NCBI RefSeq assembly: GCF_022348185.1
Contig: NZ_JAKRFD010000014.1
Coordinates: 62,001-126,000 of the forward strand
From: Epibacterium sp. Ofav1-8
GTDB taxonomy: Bacteria > Pseudomonadota > Alphaproteobacteria > Rhodobacterales > Rhodobacteraceae
Length of the DNA stretch: 64,000 nt
Direction: 5' to 3'
The translations under genes and the position numbers were made by a program. The notes below the pieces were generated by a model. That model saw only the letters and a program-made list of their open reading frames with translations, searched no databases and was not told where the DNA came from. This document shows, one piece after another, positions 51,400 to 61,731 of this stretch. Each line of letters begins with the position of its first letter. The stretch's first letter is position 1.

Positions 51400-52092
51400 T
51401 CAGCCTTCGAGCTCGGCCTCGATCAGCGCTTTCATGTCGGCATAGGGCTGGTTCGAAACCTTGGTGCCGTTCAGGATGAAGGACGGCGTCGACTGCACGT
51501 CATCGGCCGTGGCGTTTTCCTGATACCAGGTCACCAGCGTCTGCGCCTTGGTGGCATCCTGCATGCAGGCTTCCAGCTTGTCGTTGTCCAGCCCGGCGAG
51601 GCGGCCGATCTTCTTCAGCTCCTCGACGATCTCAGCCGGGCCTCCGGCGCGGGTCCATTCCGACTGGCCCTTGAAGATCAGATCGGTGATGCCAAAGAAC
51701 TTCTCTTCTCCGCCGCACCGCGCCACCATCGACGCCCAGAGACCGAAGCGGTCGAAATAGACTTCGCGGTAGATGAACTTCACCTTGCCGGTGTCGATGT
51801 AATCCGCCTTCAGCTTCTTGTAGGCATCGGAATGGAAACTGGCGCAATGCGGGCAGGTGTAGGACGCATATTCGATCAGGGTCACCGGCGCATCCTCCGC
51901 GCCCTGCACCATTTCCACGATGGTGGAGGTGTCCACATCGGCGGCTTCGGCGCTCTCCTGCGCGTTTGCGGCCCCCACCAGTTGCAGGTCCAGCAGGCTG
52001 GCCTCGCCCTGGCGGTTGGAAAAACTGTTGATTGCATATACGCCTGCCGCAACGGCGACTGCCGCGCAAATGCCTGTCATGAGACGGGTCAT
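51400..52092 (-). CDS. DsbA-family thioredoxin-fold protein
   Basis: A 230-residue exported oxidoreductase. An N-terminal membrane anchor or signal (GICAAVAVAAGVYAI) precedes a DsbA domain with active site CPHC (Cys80, Cys83) in EYASYTCPHCASFH, and the cis-Pro loop in STPSFILNG. It probably forms disulfide bonds in periplasmic proteins; DsbB is not seen. It resembles the BdbD/ScsC-like 'thioredoxin domain' group common in Rhodobacteraceae. It starts 2 bases after the dciA stop, so they form one operon. Confidence 0.88.
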   Translation of the reverse strand: MTRLMTGICAAVAVAAGVYAINSFSNRQGEASLLDLQLVGAANAQESAEAADVDTSTIVEMVQGAEDAPVTLIEYASYTCPHCASFHSDAYKKLKADYIDTGKVKFIYREVYFDRFGLWASMVARCGGEEKFFGITDLIFKGQSEWTRAGGPAEIVEELKKIGRLAGLDNDKLEACMQDATKAQTLVTWYQENATADDVQSTPSFILNGTKVSNQPYADMKALIEAELEG

Positions 52093-52094
52093 TA

Positions 52095-52616
52095 CTACCC
52101 CTTTCGCAGTGTTTTTTGTCGTGTCATCACATTGCGCCCAAGCCGCTCGAGGGCTGCGCGCAACTCGTCATTCTCCACCCCCGTCGCGGATTCGCGCGCC
52201 GCCGCCACGTCTTCGGGGGCGGGTTCGACCGGCTCTCGGGTCCTGGGGGCATAGCGGAAATCAACCTGGCCATCCGCAAATCCGGTCGGCGCCGTCTGCG
52301 TGATATGCAGCTTGGAAATGGCGTTGTAGCCATAGACCGCGTTGACCTTGTCACGCAGCGCCGATTTCTGCATTTCCAGCATCGGTGCCATGGCTCCCGT
52401 GGTCAGAACCGTCAGCGTCGCGCCAAAGCCGCCGCGCCCGTAGCCGACCTTGACCGGACGTGCCATCGCGGCAAGCTCCGGCCCGACGATCTCTTCCCAA
52501 TGGGTGAGCAGCCGCGAAACCGCAAAGCCACGGGTTTCGCCTGCCTTGCGGATCTGGTCGTTCAGCAAGGAGCCTGTGCGTTTGAAGCCGCGTGTTGTGG
52601 GTCGCCTGTATGCCAT
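52095..52616 (-). CDS. DciA-family protein (DUF721), replicative helicase loader
   Basis: A 173-residue DUF721 protein. GSLLNDQIRKAGETRGFAVS, LTHWEEIVGPELAAMARPVK and ATLTVLTTGAMAPMLEMQKS form the KH-like N-terminal domain typical of DciA; the last 60 residues are a disordered basic tail. DciA proteins load DnaB helicase in bacteria without DnaC, which fits Alphaproteobacteria. Divergent from mutY with an 84-base gap; co-directional with dsbA. Confidence 0.87.
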   Translation of the reverse strand: MAYRRPTTRGFKRTGSLLNDQIRKAGETRGFAVSRLLTHWEEIVGPELAAMARPVKVGYGRGGFGATLTVLTTGAMAPMLEMQKSALRDKVNAVYGYNAISKLHITQTAPTGFADGQVDFRYAPRTREPVEPAPEDVAAARESATGVENDELRAALERLGRNVMTRQKTLRKG

Positions 52617-52700
52617 GCCAGTGGTTTTGCGTGAGTGTCCGCCCTATTGTAAAGGGCCAGAAGCCACAGACCAGCCAAACCATGAGCCAAGGGATAAAGA

Positions 52701-53771
52701 ATGCGTGACCTCGCCGTGCATCCAGAGACACTGAGCCAGGAGTTGCTGGACTGGTACGACCGCCACGCCCGCCGGATGCCCTGGCGGGTCGGCCCCGCAG
52801 AGCGCGCCGCCGGGGTGCGGCCCGATCCCTACCGCATCTGGCTGAGCGAGGTGATGTTGCAGCAGACCACCGTCGCCGCCGTGACGGAGTATTTCGAACG
52901 GTTCACCCGCCGCTGGCCCCGGGTGACCGATCTGGCCGCCGCACAGGATGCCGACGTGATGGCAGAATGGGCCGGGCTTGGATATTACGCACGGGCGCGC
53001 AACCTGCTGAAATGCGCGCGTGTGGTCGCGGAGGATCTGGACGGAACGTTCCCCAACACCTACGCAGGGCTGATCGCCTTGCCCGGCATCGGCCCCTACA
53101 CGGCGGCGGCGATCTCGGCGATCGCCTTCGATCAGCCCGAAACCGTGCTGGACGGGAATGTGGAGCGCGTGATGGCCCGCCTGCACGATGAGCACACGCC
53201 GCTGCCGACAGCCAAACCGCTGCTGAAAGACCACGCCGCAACGCTGACCCCGGTCACCCGCCCCGGCGATTATGCGCAGGCGGTGATGGACCTCGGGGCC
53301 ACGATCTGCACGCCGAAATCCCCGGCCTGCGGGATCTGCCCCTGGCGGTCCCCCTGCACGGCCAGGGCCAACGGCACCGCTGCGGAGCTGCCCAAGAAAA
53401 CGCCCAAAAAGCCCAAACCTACCCGATACGGCTACATCTACCTGGCACGCTCTGCCGCCGGCGACTGGCTGCTGGAGCGCCGCCCCGACAAGGGTCTGCT
53501 TGGCGGCATGCTCGGCTGGCCCGGATCGGACTGGAATGACGCCCCCGCCGAGGCGCCGCCCTTTGATGCCGACTGGCAGGAGCTGGGGGCGGAGGTGCGT
53601 CACACCTTCACCCATTTCCACCTGATCCTTCAGGTGCGGCTGGCGGTTCTGCCCGGTGATTTCACCCCGCGCCCTAGTCAGGAGATCGTTGCCCGCCACG
53701 CCTTCCGCCCGTCCGACCTGCCCACGGTCATGCGCAAGGCCTTTGACCTGGCGCGTCCGGAACTGCGCTGA
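52701..53771 (+). CDS. mutY: A/G-specific adenine glycosylase
   Basis: A 356-residue base-excision-repair enzyme removing adenine opposite 8-oxoguanine. The HhH-GPD core has the catalytic Glu in WLSEVMLQQTTV, LPGIGPYTAAAI and the catalytic Asp in GDYAQAVMDLGATIC. The [4Fe-4S] ligands are complete: CTPKSPACGICPWRSPC with spacing Cys-X6-Cys-X2-Cys-X5-Cys. The C-terminal NUDIX-like domain (HTFTHFHLILQVRLAV) recognises 8-oxoG. ATG 52701 is the only good start. A normal MutY. Confidence 0.94.
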   Translation: MRDLAVHPETLSQELLDWYDRHARRMPWRVGPAERAAGVRPDPYRIWLSEVMLQQTTVAAVTEYFERFTRRWPRVTDLAAAQDADVMAEWAGLGYYARARNLLKCARVVAEDLDGTFPNTYAGLIALPGIGPYTAAAISAIAFDQPETVLDGNVERVMARLHDEHTPLPTAKPLLKDHAATLTPVTRPGDYAQAVMDLGATICTPKSPACGICPWRSPCTARANGTAAELPKKTPKKPKPTRYGYIYLARSAAGDWLLERRPDKGLLGGMLGWPGSDWNDAPAEAPPFDADWQELGAEVRHTFTHFHLILQVRLAVLPGDFTPRPSQEIVARHAFRPSDLPTVMRKAFDLARPELR

Positions 53772-53845
53772 TGCGCCCTCTTGGGTTGCGGGCAGATCAC
53801 CGCTAGGCTGCGGGGCAGCGCTCAACCGCTCTCCGGAGATGCCAC

Positions 53846-54988
53846 ATGGCACAGTTCATTCCTGCCGCCCAGCTGCGCGATTGGCGCCGCGCCCTGCCCT
53901 TCTGGCTGTCGCTGACCCTGTTGCCGCTGATCTGGATCGGCGCCCTCGTGGGCAGCTGGTGGATCCTGCTGCCGCCCCTTGCGACCTGGTATCTCTTTGC
54001 CGCGCTCGACGGGTTACTGGGGCTGGAACTCGACAATGCCGACCCGCACTCCTCCGATGCGGATCTGAAATGGTACATCCGGCTCACCACCGCCTGGGTG
54101 CCGCTGCAATTCCTCTGCCTGTTTGGCCTGATCGCCTTTGTCACCGGTGCAGAGCACCTGAGCAGCCTGGAGAAATTCGGCGTCTTCTTTGGCATGGGCG
54201 TTGTTTCGGGCACCATCGGGATCAACTACAGCCACGAGCTGATGCATCAGACCAACCGGCTGGAACGCTGGATGGCGGATGTGCTGCTGGCGATGGTGCT
54301 CTATTCGCATTTCCGCTCCGAACATCTGCTGGTGCATCACCGCTATGTCGGCACGCCGCGTGATCCGGTCACCGCGCGCTACAACGAGGGGTTTCACCGC
54401 TACTATCCGCGCGTTCTGCTGCAATGCTGGCGCTCGGCCTTTGCCGCCGAACGGGAGCGGCTGGCACGCAAGGGGCTGGCCTGGACCCATCGCAGCAACC
54501 CGTTCCTGCGGTACTGGGGCCTCCAGGCCGCGATGCTGATCCTCGCCTGGCTGATCGGAGGCTGGTCCGGCGTGGTGCTGTTCCTGATCCAGGCCGGCGT
54601 CGCGATCTGGCAGCTGGAACTGGTCAATTATATCGAGCACTACGGTTTGACCCGCAAACATCTGGGCGACGGGCGTTATGAGCACGTCAAACCGCATCAT
54701 TCCTGGAATGCCGCCCACAAGGCGTCGAACTGGCTGCTCATCAACCTGCAACGCCACTCGGACCACCACTACAGGCCCGACCGGCGGTTTCCGCTGCTGC
54801 AAAACTACGCGCCGTCAGACGCGCCGCAGCTGCCCTACGGCTATCCGGTGATGACGGTGGCCGCCATGATCCCGCCGCTGTGGCGGCGCGTGATGAACCC
54901 GAAAGTGCGACGCTGGCGCCAGCACTACTACCCCGAGATCACGAACTGGCAGCCCTACAACCGGCGCACCACCCCGATGCCGCGCTAA
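53846..54988 (+). CDS. alkB: Membrane alkane 1-monooxygenase (AlkB-type)
   Basis: A 380-residue integral-membrane di-iron hydroxylase. Four to six helices are seen and all histidine boxes are present: NYSHELMHQTNRLER, SEHLLVHHRYVGTP, LVNYIEHYGLTRKH (the NYXEHYGL alkane signature) and NLQRHSDHHYRPDRR. AlkB oxidises medium-chain n-alkanes to 1-alkanols using rubredoxin, which is not in the window. ATG 53846 follows CCGGAGATGCC. The stop overlaps the convergent chemoreceptor by 4 bases. Confidence 0.93.
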   Translation: MAQFIPAAQLRDWRRALPFWLSLTLLPLIWIGALVGSWWILLPPLATWYLFAALDGLLGLELDNADPHSSDADLKWYIRLTTAWVPLQFLCLFGLIAFVTGAEHLSSLEKFGVFFGMGVVSGTIGINYSHELMHQTNRLERWMADVLLAMVLYSHFRSEHLLVHHRYVGTPRDPVTARYNEGFHRYYPRVLLQCWRSAFAAERERLARKGLAWTHRSNPFLRYWGLQAAMLILAWLIGGWSGVVLFLIQAGVAIWQLELVNYIEHYGLTRKHLGDGRYEHVKPHHSWNAAHKASNWLLINLQRHSDHHYRPDRRFPLLQNYAPSDAPQLPYGYPVMTVAAMIPPLWRRVMNPKVRRWRQHYYPEITNWQPYNRRTTPMPR

Positions 54989-56448
54989 CGCTGGTTCGCC
55001 GCCCGCTCATAGGCCAGATCCATCTCGGCTTCTTTTACCGCCAGGCTGCGCGTTTTGAAACCGTCCATGCTGGCCTTGAGCGCCGCCGAATCCTGTGCCA
55101 GCGCATCGGTCGTGCTGGACACCTGCCCGGCCTGGTCGGCGCTGTTCTGGGTGTACTGATCCAGACGCTCCATCCGCTCGCTGATAGAGACCAGATGCCC
55201 GGATTGCTCTGCGATGACGCCATCGACCTCCTGCATGATCCGCGCCACGCTGTCGGCACTCGACCGGATGCAATCCAGCCGTTCGCCTGTCTGATGCACA
55301 AGGCTGCACCCTTCATGCACCTGCGAGGAGCTTTCGGAGATCAGCTTCTTGATGTCGACCGCGGCATCGGTGGCGCGGCTGGCGAGGCTGCGCACTTCGG
55401 CCGCCACAACCGCAAACCCCTTGCCCGCCTCGCCCGCGCGGGCGGCCTCGACACCGGCGTTCAGCGCCAGCAAGGTGGTCTGAAAGCTGATTTCCTCGAT
55501 CACGTCGACAATCTTGGTGATCTTGCCCGAGGATTGTTCGATCCGCTCCACGGCTGCGATCGCCTCCTTGACGACAGAGCCCCCCTCATCGGCAACCAGG
55601 CGATTGGCCTCGATCTGCTTGGCCGCATCGGCGACCTTTTCGCTGGTCACCTTGGTGCTCTCCGTGACGCTGTTCACGGCGGTCACCGTTTCATTCAGCG
55701 TCGTGGCCTGTTCGCCTGAGCGATGGGCCATGTCCCGCGTCATCTGAACGGTTTCGGCGATCTTGGCATTCACCGAATGCGCCCGCGTTGTTGCATCCGC
55801 CAGGATGCCGGACCAGTGATCCAGCAGGCCGTTGTAGGACAGGCGCACGTCGTCGAACCGTTCCGGCAGACCGCCGTCGCGCGCGGTGGCAATCTGTTGC
55901 GTCAGATCACCGCTCTCCAGCCGCTTGATCCCGTCGGTCATGATATTCAGCGCTTTTTCGCGCTCTTGCATCTGAGCCGCGATATAGCCATCGATCACAC
56001 GCTCGCAGTCGAACAGGATCAGGCGCTGCAACAAGCGCGCCTGTGTCATCACCTTTTTGGAGCCACGCCAACCGGTCCGCTGCGACAGCACCACGTCCAG
56101 AATGCGATCGCCGGCGGTGGCATAGCCCCCCAGGAACAGGTGAAACGGCAGCTGGACCTCGAAATGGACCCGGCCCACCGTCGCGGCAGATGCAAGATAG
56201 GCCTCGTCAAAGGCGCCAGAGAACAGCCGCAGCCAATGGGCGCGTTGCGCTGCCTTGGCATGCGCCACGATTTCAGGGGTCGGAAAATACCGCCGGGTTT
56301 CCTCGCGCGCGAGGCAGATTCCATAGAACTCATCGAGCACGGCATCGATATGGCGCTCCACCAGAGCAGCCATGTCAGCAAGAACAGATCGGTCAAAATC
56401 ACCCAGCGCGAACCAGGTCAGCAATTCATCCAGGTTGTTTTGTGGCAT
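54985..56448 (-). CDS. Globin-coupled chemoreceptor (HemAT-like methyl-accepting protein)
   Basis: A soluble 487-residue receptor without membrane segments. Residues 1-180 form a sensor globin (protoglobin) domain; His95 in ATVGRVHFEVQLPF is the likely proximal heme ligand. After a helical linker, the methyl-accepting signalling domain (about 265-460) ends in the hairpin tip IEEISFQTTLLALNAGVEAA and AGKGFAVVAAEVRSLASRA. Such proteins sense O2 (sometimes CO/NO) and signal through CheA. ATG 56448 has AAGG eight bases upstream; GTG 56451 is the alternative. Confidence 0.9.
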   Translation of the reverse strand: MPQNNLDELLTWFALGDFDRSVLADMAALVERHIDAVLDEFYGICLAREETRRYFPTPEIVAHAKAAQRAHWLRLFSGAFDEAYLASAATVGRVHFEVQLPFHLFLGGYATAGDRILDVVLSQRTGWRGSKKVMTQARLLQRLILFDCERVIDGYIAAQMQEREKALNIMTDGIKRLESGDLTQQIATARDGGLPERFDDVRLSYNGLLDHWSGILADATTRAHSVNAKIAETVQMTRDMAHRSGEQATTLNETVTAVNSVTESTKVTSEKVADAAKQIEANRLVADEGGSVVKEAIAAVERIEQSSGKITKIVDVIEEISFQTTLLALNAGVEAARAGEAGKGFAVVAAEVRSLASRATDAAVDIKKLISESSSQVHEGCSLVHQTGERLDCIRSSADSVARIMQEVDGVIAEQSGHLVSISERMERLDQYTQNSADQAGQVSSTTDALAQDSAALKASMDGFKTRSLAVKEAEMDLAYERAANQR

Positions 56449-56506
56449 CACACAAGCCTTCTAAATGCGATGCCGCCAAGATAGGTCGCAACCCTTAAGG
56501 AATGTC

Positions 56507-57904
56507 TTATTCGGGGCGCGGCAGAGTCCAGACCGACATCGGCCCATCCAGCCCGCGGATCGACTGGTCGGGATGGCAGATGAACCCGTCCAACAGCTCC
56601 GCCCCGCCACCTTCGCGCTGGACCTGCTGGCAGAGGTCATCGCTCATGGCGATGCGCGCCGACAAATTGCGGGTCATCGCCTCCAGCCTGGAGGCGACAT
56701 TGACCGCGGTGCCGATCACCGCGTATTCCAGCCGGTTCGCGCCGATATCCCCTTGAACTGTCTCACCAAAATGGATGCCGATCCCGGCGCGGATCTCCGC
56801 TTCGCCGGCCTGTTTGCGCTCTGCATTCCAGGCCTCCAGCACCTGACACATGGACCGGGCACAGGCCAGCGCCTGCGCGGCATCGTGATCACCGGGCATC
56901 GGGGTGCCAAAGGTCGCCATCAGCCCGTCGCCCAGATACTTGTCCAGCGTGCCGCCGTGGCGGAACACTTCCTGTTCCATGCGCCCGTGAAAACCACGCA
57001 AAAGTTCAATAACCTCGACCGCATCCTTCTCGGCGGCCAAACGTGTAAAGCCGACAATGTCGATGAACAGCACCGCAATCTTGGAGGTTCGGACCTGGTT
57101 GAGCGGCTCGTCATTCTGCGACAGCTGCTCCACCACATTGGGCGAAAAATAGCGCGACAGATTGGCCCGCTCCCGCGCCAGATCGGCGTTGCGGTCCAGC
57201 ATCAGGTAGAAGCGTCGCGTCGATTGCGCCAGGATCGCCGCAACCATCAAAAAGACCATCGCCTCCTGGATGCGGAACCGAAACCCGACATCATTGGGAT
57301 CAAACAGGGCGATCATATGCGGCCAGTCCGCCAGCGCGTCGTTCAGGCGCTGCGCCATCTCCAGGTTCGGAGTCATCAGATACCACATCAGCCCCGACCC
57401 GCCGAGCCAGATCACGCTGGCCCATACGCCGATCCCCAGCACCGTCCGCCAGCTGTAAGCCAAGGTGCCAGCCGCCAGAATGATAAAGAAATACATGAAG
57501 TTATCATACTGATACAGCATCGGGATCGGCATATCCTGCTGATCGAACGGGTTCGGAAACACCATGCCATAGGTCATCAGCACCAGATCGAACATGATCA
57601 GCGCCACCTCGGCACGGGAGCGCCCCACGCGGGCGAACCGGCGAATGAAGTAGCCGTTCACGCACAAGAGCCCCAGCAGCGCGATATAATAGAGCTGCGA
57701 CACATGCGGATAGACCGCAATCAGGAACACCCCCACGATCGGCATGATGATCCAGCGCGCCAGAACCGCCATCTCCACGCCGCGCCTCTTGTGTTCCTCC
57801 AGCGCCTCGCGGATGTGTTTTGTCTCCAGCGCGTCATCCTGCAGTATCGGATCCGTGGACACGCGCGCCGGGGCGACCGGTGCGGTTGTGGTGGCTTCGA
57901 CCAT
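56507..57904 (-). CDS. Membrane class III adenylate/guanylate cyclase
   Basis: A 465-residue protein. Residues 45-245 hold about six membrane helices (MAVLARWIIMPIVGVFLIAV, YIALLGLLCVNGYFI, FFIILAAGTLAYSW), then a coiled linker and a cyclase homology domain (about 270-455). The domain is complete: metal Asp residues in VLFIDIVGFTRLAAE and LDKYLGDGLMATFG, and the transition-state Asn/Arg in VNVASRLEAM. It makes cAMP or cGMP; the substrate-determining pair cannot be fixed here. GGGAGA precedes ATG 57904. Confidence 0.88.
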   Translation of the reverse strand: MVEATTTAPVAPARVSTDPILQDDALETKHIREALEEHKRRGVEMAVLARWIIMPIVGVFLIAVYPHVSQLYYIALLGLLCVNGYFIRRFARVGRSRAEVALIMFDLVLMTYGMVFPNPFDQQDMPIPMLYQYDNFMYFFIILAAGTLAYSWRTVLGIGVWASVIWLGGSGLMWYLMTPNLEMAQRLNDALADWPHMIALFDPNDVGFRFRIQEAMVFLMVAAILAQSTRRFYLMLDRNADLARERANLSRYFSPNVVEQLSQNDEPLNQVRTSKIAVLFIDIVGFTRLAAEKDAVEVIELLRGFHGRMEQEVFRHGGTLDKYLGDGLMATFGTPMPGDHDAAQALACARSMCQVLEAWNAERKQAGEAEIRAGIGIHFGETVQGDIGANRLEYAVIGTAVNVASRLEAMTRNLSARIAMSDDLCQQVQREGGGAELLDGFICHPDQSIRGLDGPMSVWTLPRPE

Positions 57905-58001
57905 CCAGTTCTCCCTTTGGGGGTATGTCAGTCTCGAATTGCTTGCCTTTAAGATAGGAAGGCGATCTTGCGGTTGCACGCCCGCCCCTCAAAGGCAATG
58001 C

Positions 58002-58026
58002 AAAAAACCCCGCCAGTACGGCGGGG
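58002..58026 (-). terminator. Intrinsic terminator of ccrM
   Basis: Stem CCCCGCC (58008-58014) and GGCGGGG (58020-58026). On the minus strand it runs into TTTTTT, 69 nt past the stop at 58095. Confidence 0.85.
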
Positions 58027-58094
58027 CAAGGTGCGATGCGCCGCGCCCGCAGGGCAGCACATCGTCGGCGTTCGAAAGAGTCGGAAAGGCGGCG

Positions 58095-59296
<1,202 letters not shown>

Positions 59297-59309
59297 AGCG
59301 GACTACGGT

Positions 59310-59927
59310 TCACTCTTGATACAAGATATTGTGGACCGGCTTAAACGACCTTCTATGGTGAGGGGTAACCCCTATTTTTATGAGCGCCTCGCGATGTTGT
59401 TTCGACGGATAGCCCGCATTTCGCTCCCAACCATATCCCGGAAACTGTTGCGCTAAATCCACCATGATGCGGTCGCGTGCTTCTTTGGCCAAAATTGACG
59501 CCGCCGCAATGGACAGGGATCGACCGTCCCCTTTGACCACCGCTTCGGCCGGAATGCGCAAATCGCGCGGGATCAGATTTCCGTCGATCAACAGGTAGTC
59601 CGGCTGTGGGTCGAGGGCGGCCACCGCGCGCTCCATCGCCAGATGCGACGCACGCAAGATATTGTGGTGGTCGATCTCCTCCACCGAGGCATGCGCCACC
59701 GCGTAACAGGCCCGCGCCATGATTTCCGGTTCCAGTGCTGCACGCCTGCGGGGCGTCAGCTTCTTGGAATCGTTGAGCCCCTCTGGCAGCGCCGCAAGGT
59801 CCAGCACCACAGCCGCCGCGGTCACCGGCCCCGCCAATGGGCCACGCCCGACCTCATCGACACCTGCAATCCGCGTATAGCCGCGCGACTGGGCGGCCTG
59901 TTCCAATGACAAATCCGGAGTATCCAT
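59310..59927 (-). CDS. rnhB: Ribonuclease HII
   Basis: A 205-residue type 2 RNase H that cuts RNA embedded in DNA, in the cytoplasm. The catalytic acidic residues are visible in [30 protein letters not shown] and [20 protein letters not shown]; the C-terminal HRRSFKPV is family-typical. ATG 59927 gives normal length; an open frame upstream to 60020 is unsupported. Gene order rnhB-ccrM is conserved in the group. Confidence 0.93.
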   Translation of the reverse strand: MDTPDLSLEQAAQSRGYTRIAGVDEVGRGPLAGPVTAAAVVLDLAALPEGLNDSKKLTPRRRAALEPEIMARACYAVAHASVEEIDHHNILRASHLAMERAVAALDPQPDYLLIDGNLIPRDLRIPAEAVVKGDGRSLSIAAASILAKEARDRIMVDLAQQFPGYGWERNAGYPSKQHREALIKIGVTPHHRRSFKPVHNILYQE

Positions 59928-59974
59928 GCGCTTCACTGCCCCCGTTTCACCGCGCCGCGCAAGGGTGCCGGCAC

Positions 59975-59999
59975 AAAAAAGGGGCGCAGGACGCGCCCC
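59975..59999 (-). terminator. Intrinsic terminator after the small basic secreted protein gene
   Basis: Stem GGGGCGC (59981-59987) and GCGCCCC (59993-59999), followed on the minus strand by TTTTTTG, 28 nt after the stop at 60027. Confidence 0.82.
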
Positions 60000-60026
60000 A
60001 GTGGACTGCTCTCTTACCATTGGCGC

Positions 60027-60494
60027 TTATCGGCGCACCAGACGGTAGCCGTGTTTGCGCAGGCAGCCGGGACGGTAGCCGCGACGGCTTTTGTGGCGGG
60101 TGTCAAATTCACGGTAGCAGCGGTTCGGCAGCTCGCGCACATAATCGTAGTTGCGACGCAGGCAGCGCATGCCGAGGAGGTTACGGTCCTTGCCGCGCAC
60201 CCGGACACTGGTCAGACAATGCGCCGGCAGGTCGTAGCGACGCACGCGCGGCGGCAGCGGTTTGGGATGTGGTTTCGGGTCAACATGCGGCCGGTGGCGG
60301 CGGTCTTTCTTACTGTCATTGATCGCGGCACCAATGATGCCGAGAATCGCAGCCCCAGCGATGAACTTGGCAATGTCGTCGCCATCAGCCCGCGCCGGTG
60401 CGGCGGAAAACCCGGTGACGGCAATGGCCGTGGCAATCACGGCGGCAATGAATTTACGGTGGAGGTTGCGAGAAGAAGAGGCGAGGCAGGTCAT
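60027..60494 (-). CDS. Small basic exported protein of unknown function
   Basis: A 155-residue protein. Signal peptide KFIAAVIATAIAVTGFSAAP, then a glycine-zipper-like helix (IAKFIAGAAILGIIGAAIN), a Pro/His/Lys-rich linker (KPHPKPLPPRVRR) and a basic C-terminal domain with four cysteines: HCLTSVR, GMRCLRR, NRCYREF and PGCLRKHG. I do not recognise a named family. The cysteines may pair as disulfides in the periplasm. Monocistronic, with AGGATAA ahead of ATG 60494. Confidence 0.7.
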   Translation of the reverse strand: MTCLASSSRNLHRKFIAAVIATAIAVTGFSAAPARADGDDIAKFIAGAAILGIIGAAINDSKKDRRHRPHVDPKPHPKPLPPRVRRYDLPAHCLTSVRVRGKDRNLLGMRCLRRNYDYVRELPNRCYREFDTRHKSRRGYRPGCLRKHGYRLVRR

Positions 60495-60662
60495 ATCGAT
60501 TTATCCTATGTGGGTGCATGTGGCGGTTGGCAATCAACCGGATGCCCCAAGCCTCGCCCCGGGGGCTCCAGACAGGCAATAACGCCCGCCTGTTATCAAA
60601 TATCAGCGCCCCAACACCCTGTTGTCATTGAATATCAGCGGCCCCGACGGCATGATGAGCAC

Positions 60663-60956
60663 ATGACACACATGCGCCAGATCCCCGCCCTTCTGCTGCT
60701 CCTCGCAGCCCTCGCGCAGCCCGCGCATGCGGCCGGGTGCTATGCCGACTACAAGGCAAAACAGGACCAGCCGCTCAAGCTCCATTACGGTGTGATGGAA
60801 CTCTCCGGGGCCTGCTCCAAATCCGCCGCCCGCGATGAGGTGGCCGCCCGTCTGCAACGCGCAGGCTGGACGCTTCTGAACGTCCTGTCCGTTTTTGGCC
60901 CCGAGGGGCTCGACAAAAGGAAAGCGGATGCCGGATCCCACTTTCTCCGTTTCTGA
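60663..60956 (+). CDS. Small periplasmic two-cysteine protein of unknown function
   Basis: A 97-residue protein. Signal peptide (PALLLLLAALAQPAHA, cleavage before AGCY) and a 70-residue mature domain with two cysteines (Cys in AGCYADYKAKQ and SGACSKSAARDEV) that could form a disulfide. No family recognised. Its last 29 bases overlap the start of the next gene, which encodes a membrane-anchored winged-helix protein, so the two are translationally linked. It could be a periplasmic partner for that protein's outer loop, but that is only inference from layout. Confidence 0.65.
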   Translation: MTHMRQIPALLLLLAALAQPAHAAGCYADYKAKQDQPLKLHYGVMELSGACSKSAARDEVAARLQRAGWTLLNVLSVFGPEGLDKRKADAGSHFLRF

Positions 60957-61629
60957 GGTCCGAAACGCCGGGTCCCGGGTGATCGCCCTCGGGATCTGCG
61001 CCATTGTGGCACTCCTGGTGGTCGCGGGTACGGTGCTGCTTCTGACCCTGCCCGATGGCAATGCGTTCAACGCCCGGATCGAACGGCTCTTTGTGGAAAA
61101 CGACCTCACCACCCAGGCCGAGGTCAAATTGCTGGAGATCCTCGCCCAGAGCGGCACCGCCTTTGCCGACACGCTGGCAAGCTATCGGATGGTGATCTTT
61201 GTGCTTCTGGTCTTTGCCACCGCGATGATGATTGCCGCTTTGGTGGTGCTGGCGATGCTGGTGATGCTGAACCGGCGCATGGCGCAGATCGAACGCGCCG
61301 GGATTCAGGTGACCGAGCTGCTGATCAGCCGCGAGGAAAACACCGTTTATCTCAACAATATGGGCTTCAAACTCACCAACGCCGCGATGGAAACGCTGTC
61401 GGTGCTGGCGGAGGCGCGGCTCGACGATGATGTGCTCTCGGGCGCTGAAATCGAGGCGGTGATTTCCGGCAAATCCAGCAGTGACTGCGAAGAGGCCGCC
61501 GGGGCCACGCGGATCAAACGCCTGCGCGACACCCTTGGCAATCAGATGATCAGCGAGCTGTTGGTCAAGAACATCGCCAAACGCGGCTATGTGCTGGCGA
61601 TCAACAAGGATGTGATCCGTATGGTGTGA
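60928..61629 (+). CDS. Membrane-anchored protein with C-terminal winged-helix-like domain
   Basis: A 233-residue protein. Hydrophobic helices at about 18-41 (LGICAIVALLVVAGTVLLLT) and 88-113 (VIFVLLVFATAMMIAALVV) enclose a periplasmic loop of about 45 residues. Residues 148-228 look like an OmpR-type winged helix: KLTNAAMETLSVLAEAR, ATRIKRLRDTLGNQM and KNIAKRGYVLAI (compare VHISRLRRKL and VRGRGYVL). The domain would face the cytoplasm, as in membrane-bound regulators such as ToxR and CadC, but with the wHTH at the C terminus. ATG 60928 follows AAAGGAAAGCGG. Family unnamed to me. Confidence 0.65.
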   Translation: MPDPTFSVSEVRNAGSRVIALGICAIVALLVVAGTVLLLTLPDGNAFNARIERLFVENDLTTQAEVKLLEILAQSGTAFADTLASYRMVIFVLLVFATAMMIAALVVLAMLVMLNRRMAQIERAGIQVTELLISREENTVYLNNMGFKLTNAAMETLSVLAEARLDDDVLSGAEIEAVISGKSSSDCEEAAGATRIKRLRDTLGNQMISELLVKNIAKRGYVLAINKDVIRMV

Positions 61630-61731
61630 CACCCGCCCCGGTCCACCTCCGTCACCCCGGATACGCAAAAGGCGGGGGGCGCTCCCGCCCGTCGTCTGTG
61701 AATTGAAAATTCCCATCCGCCCGTTGGGCCC

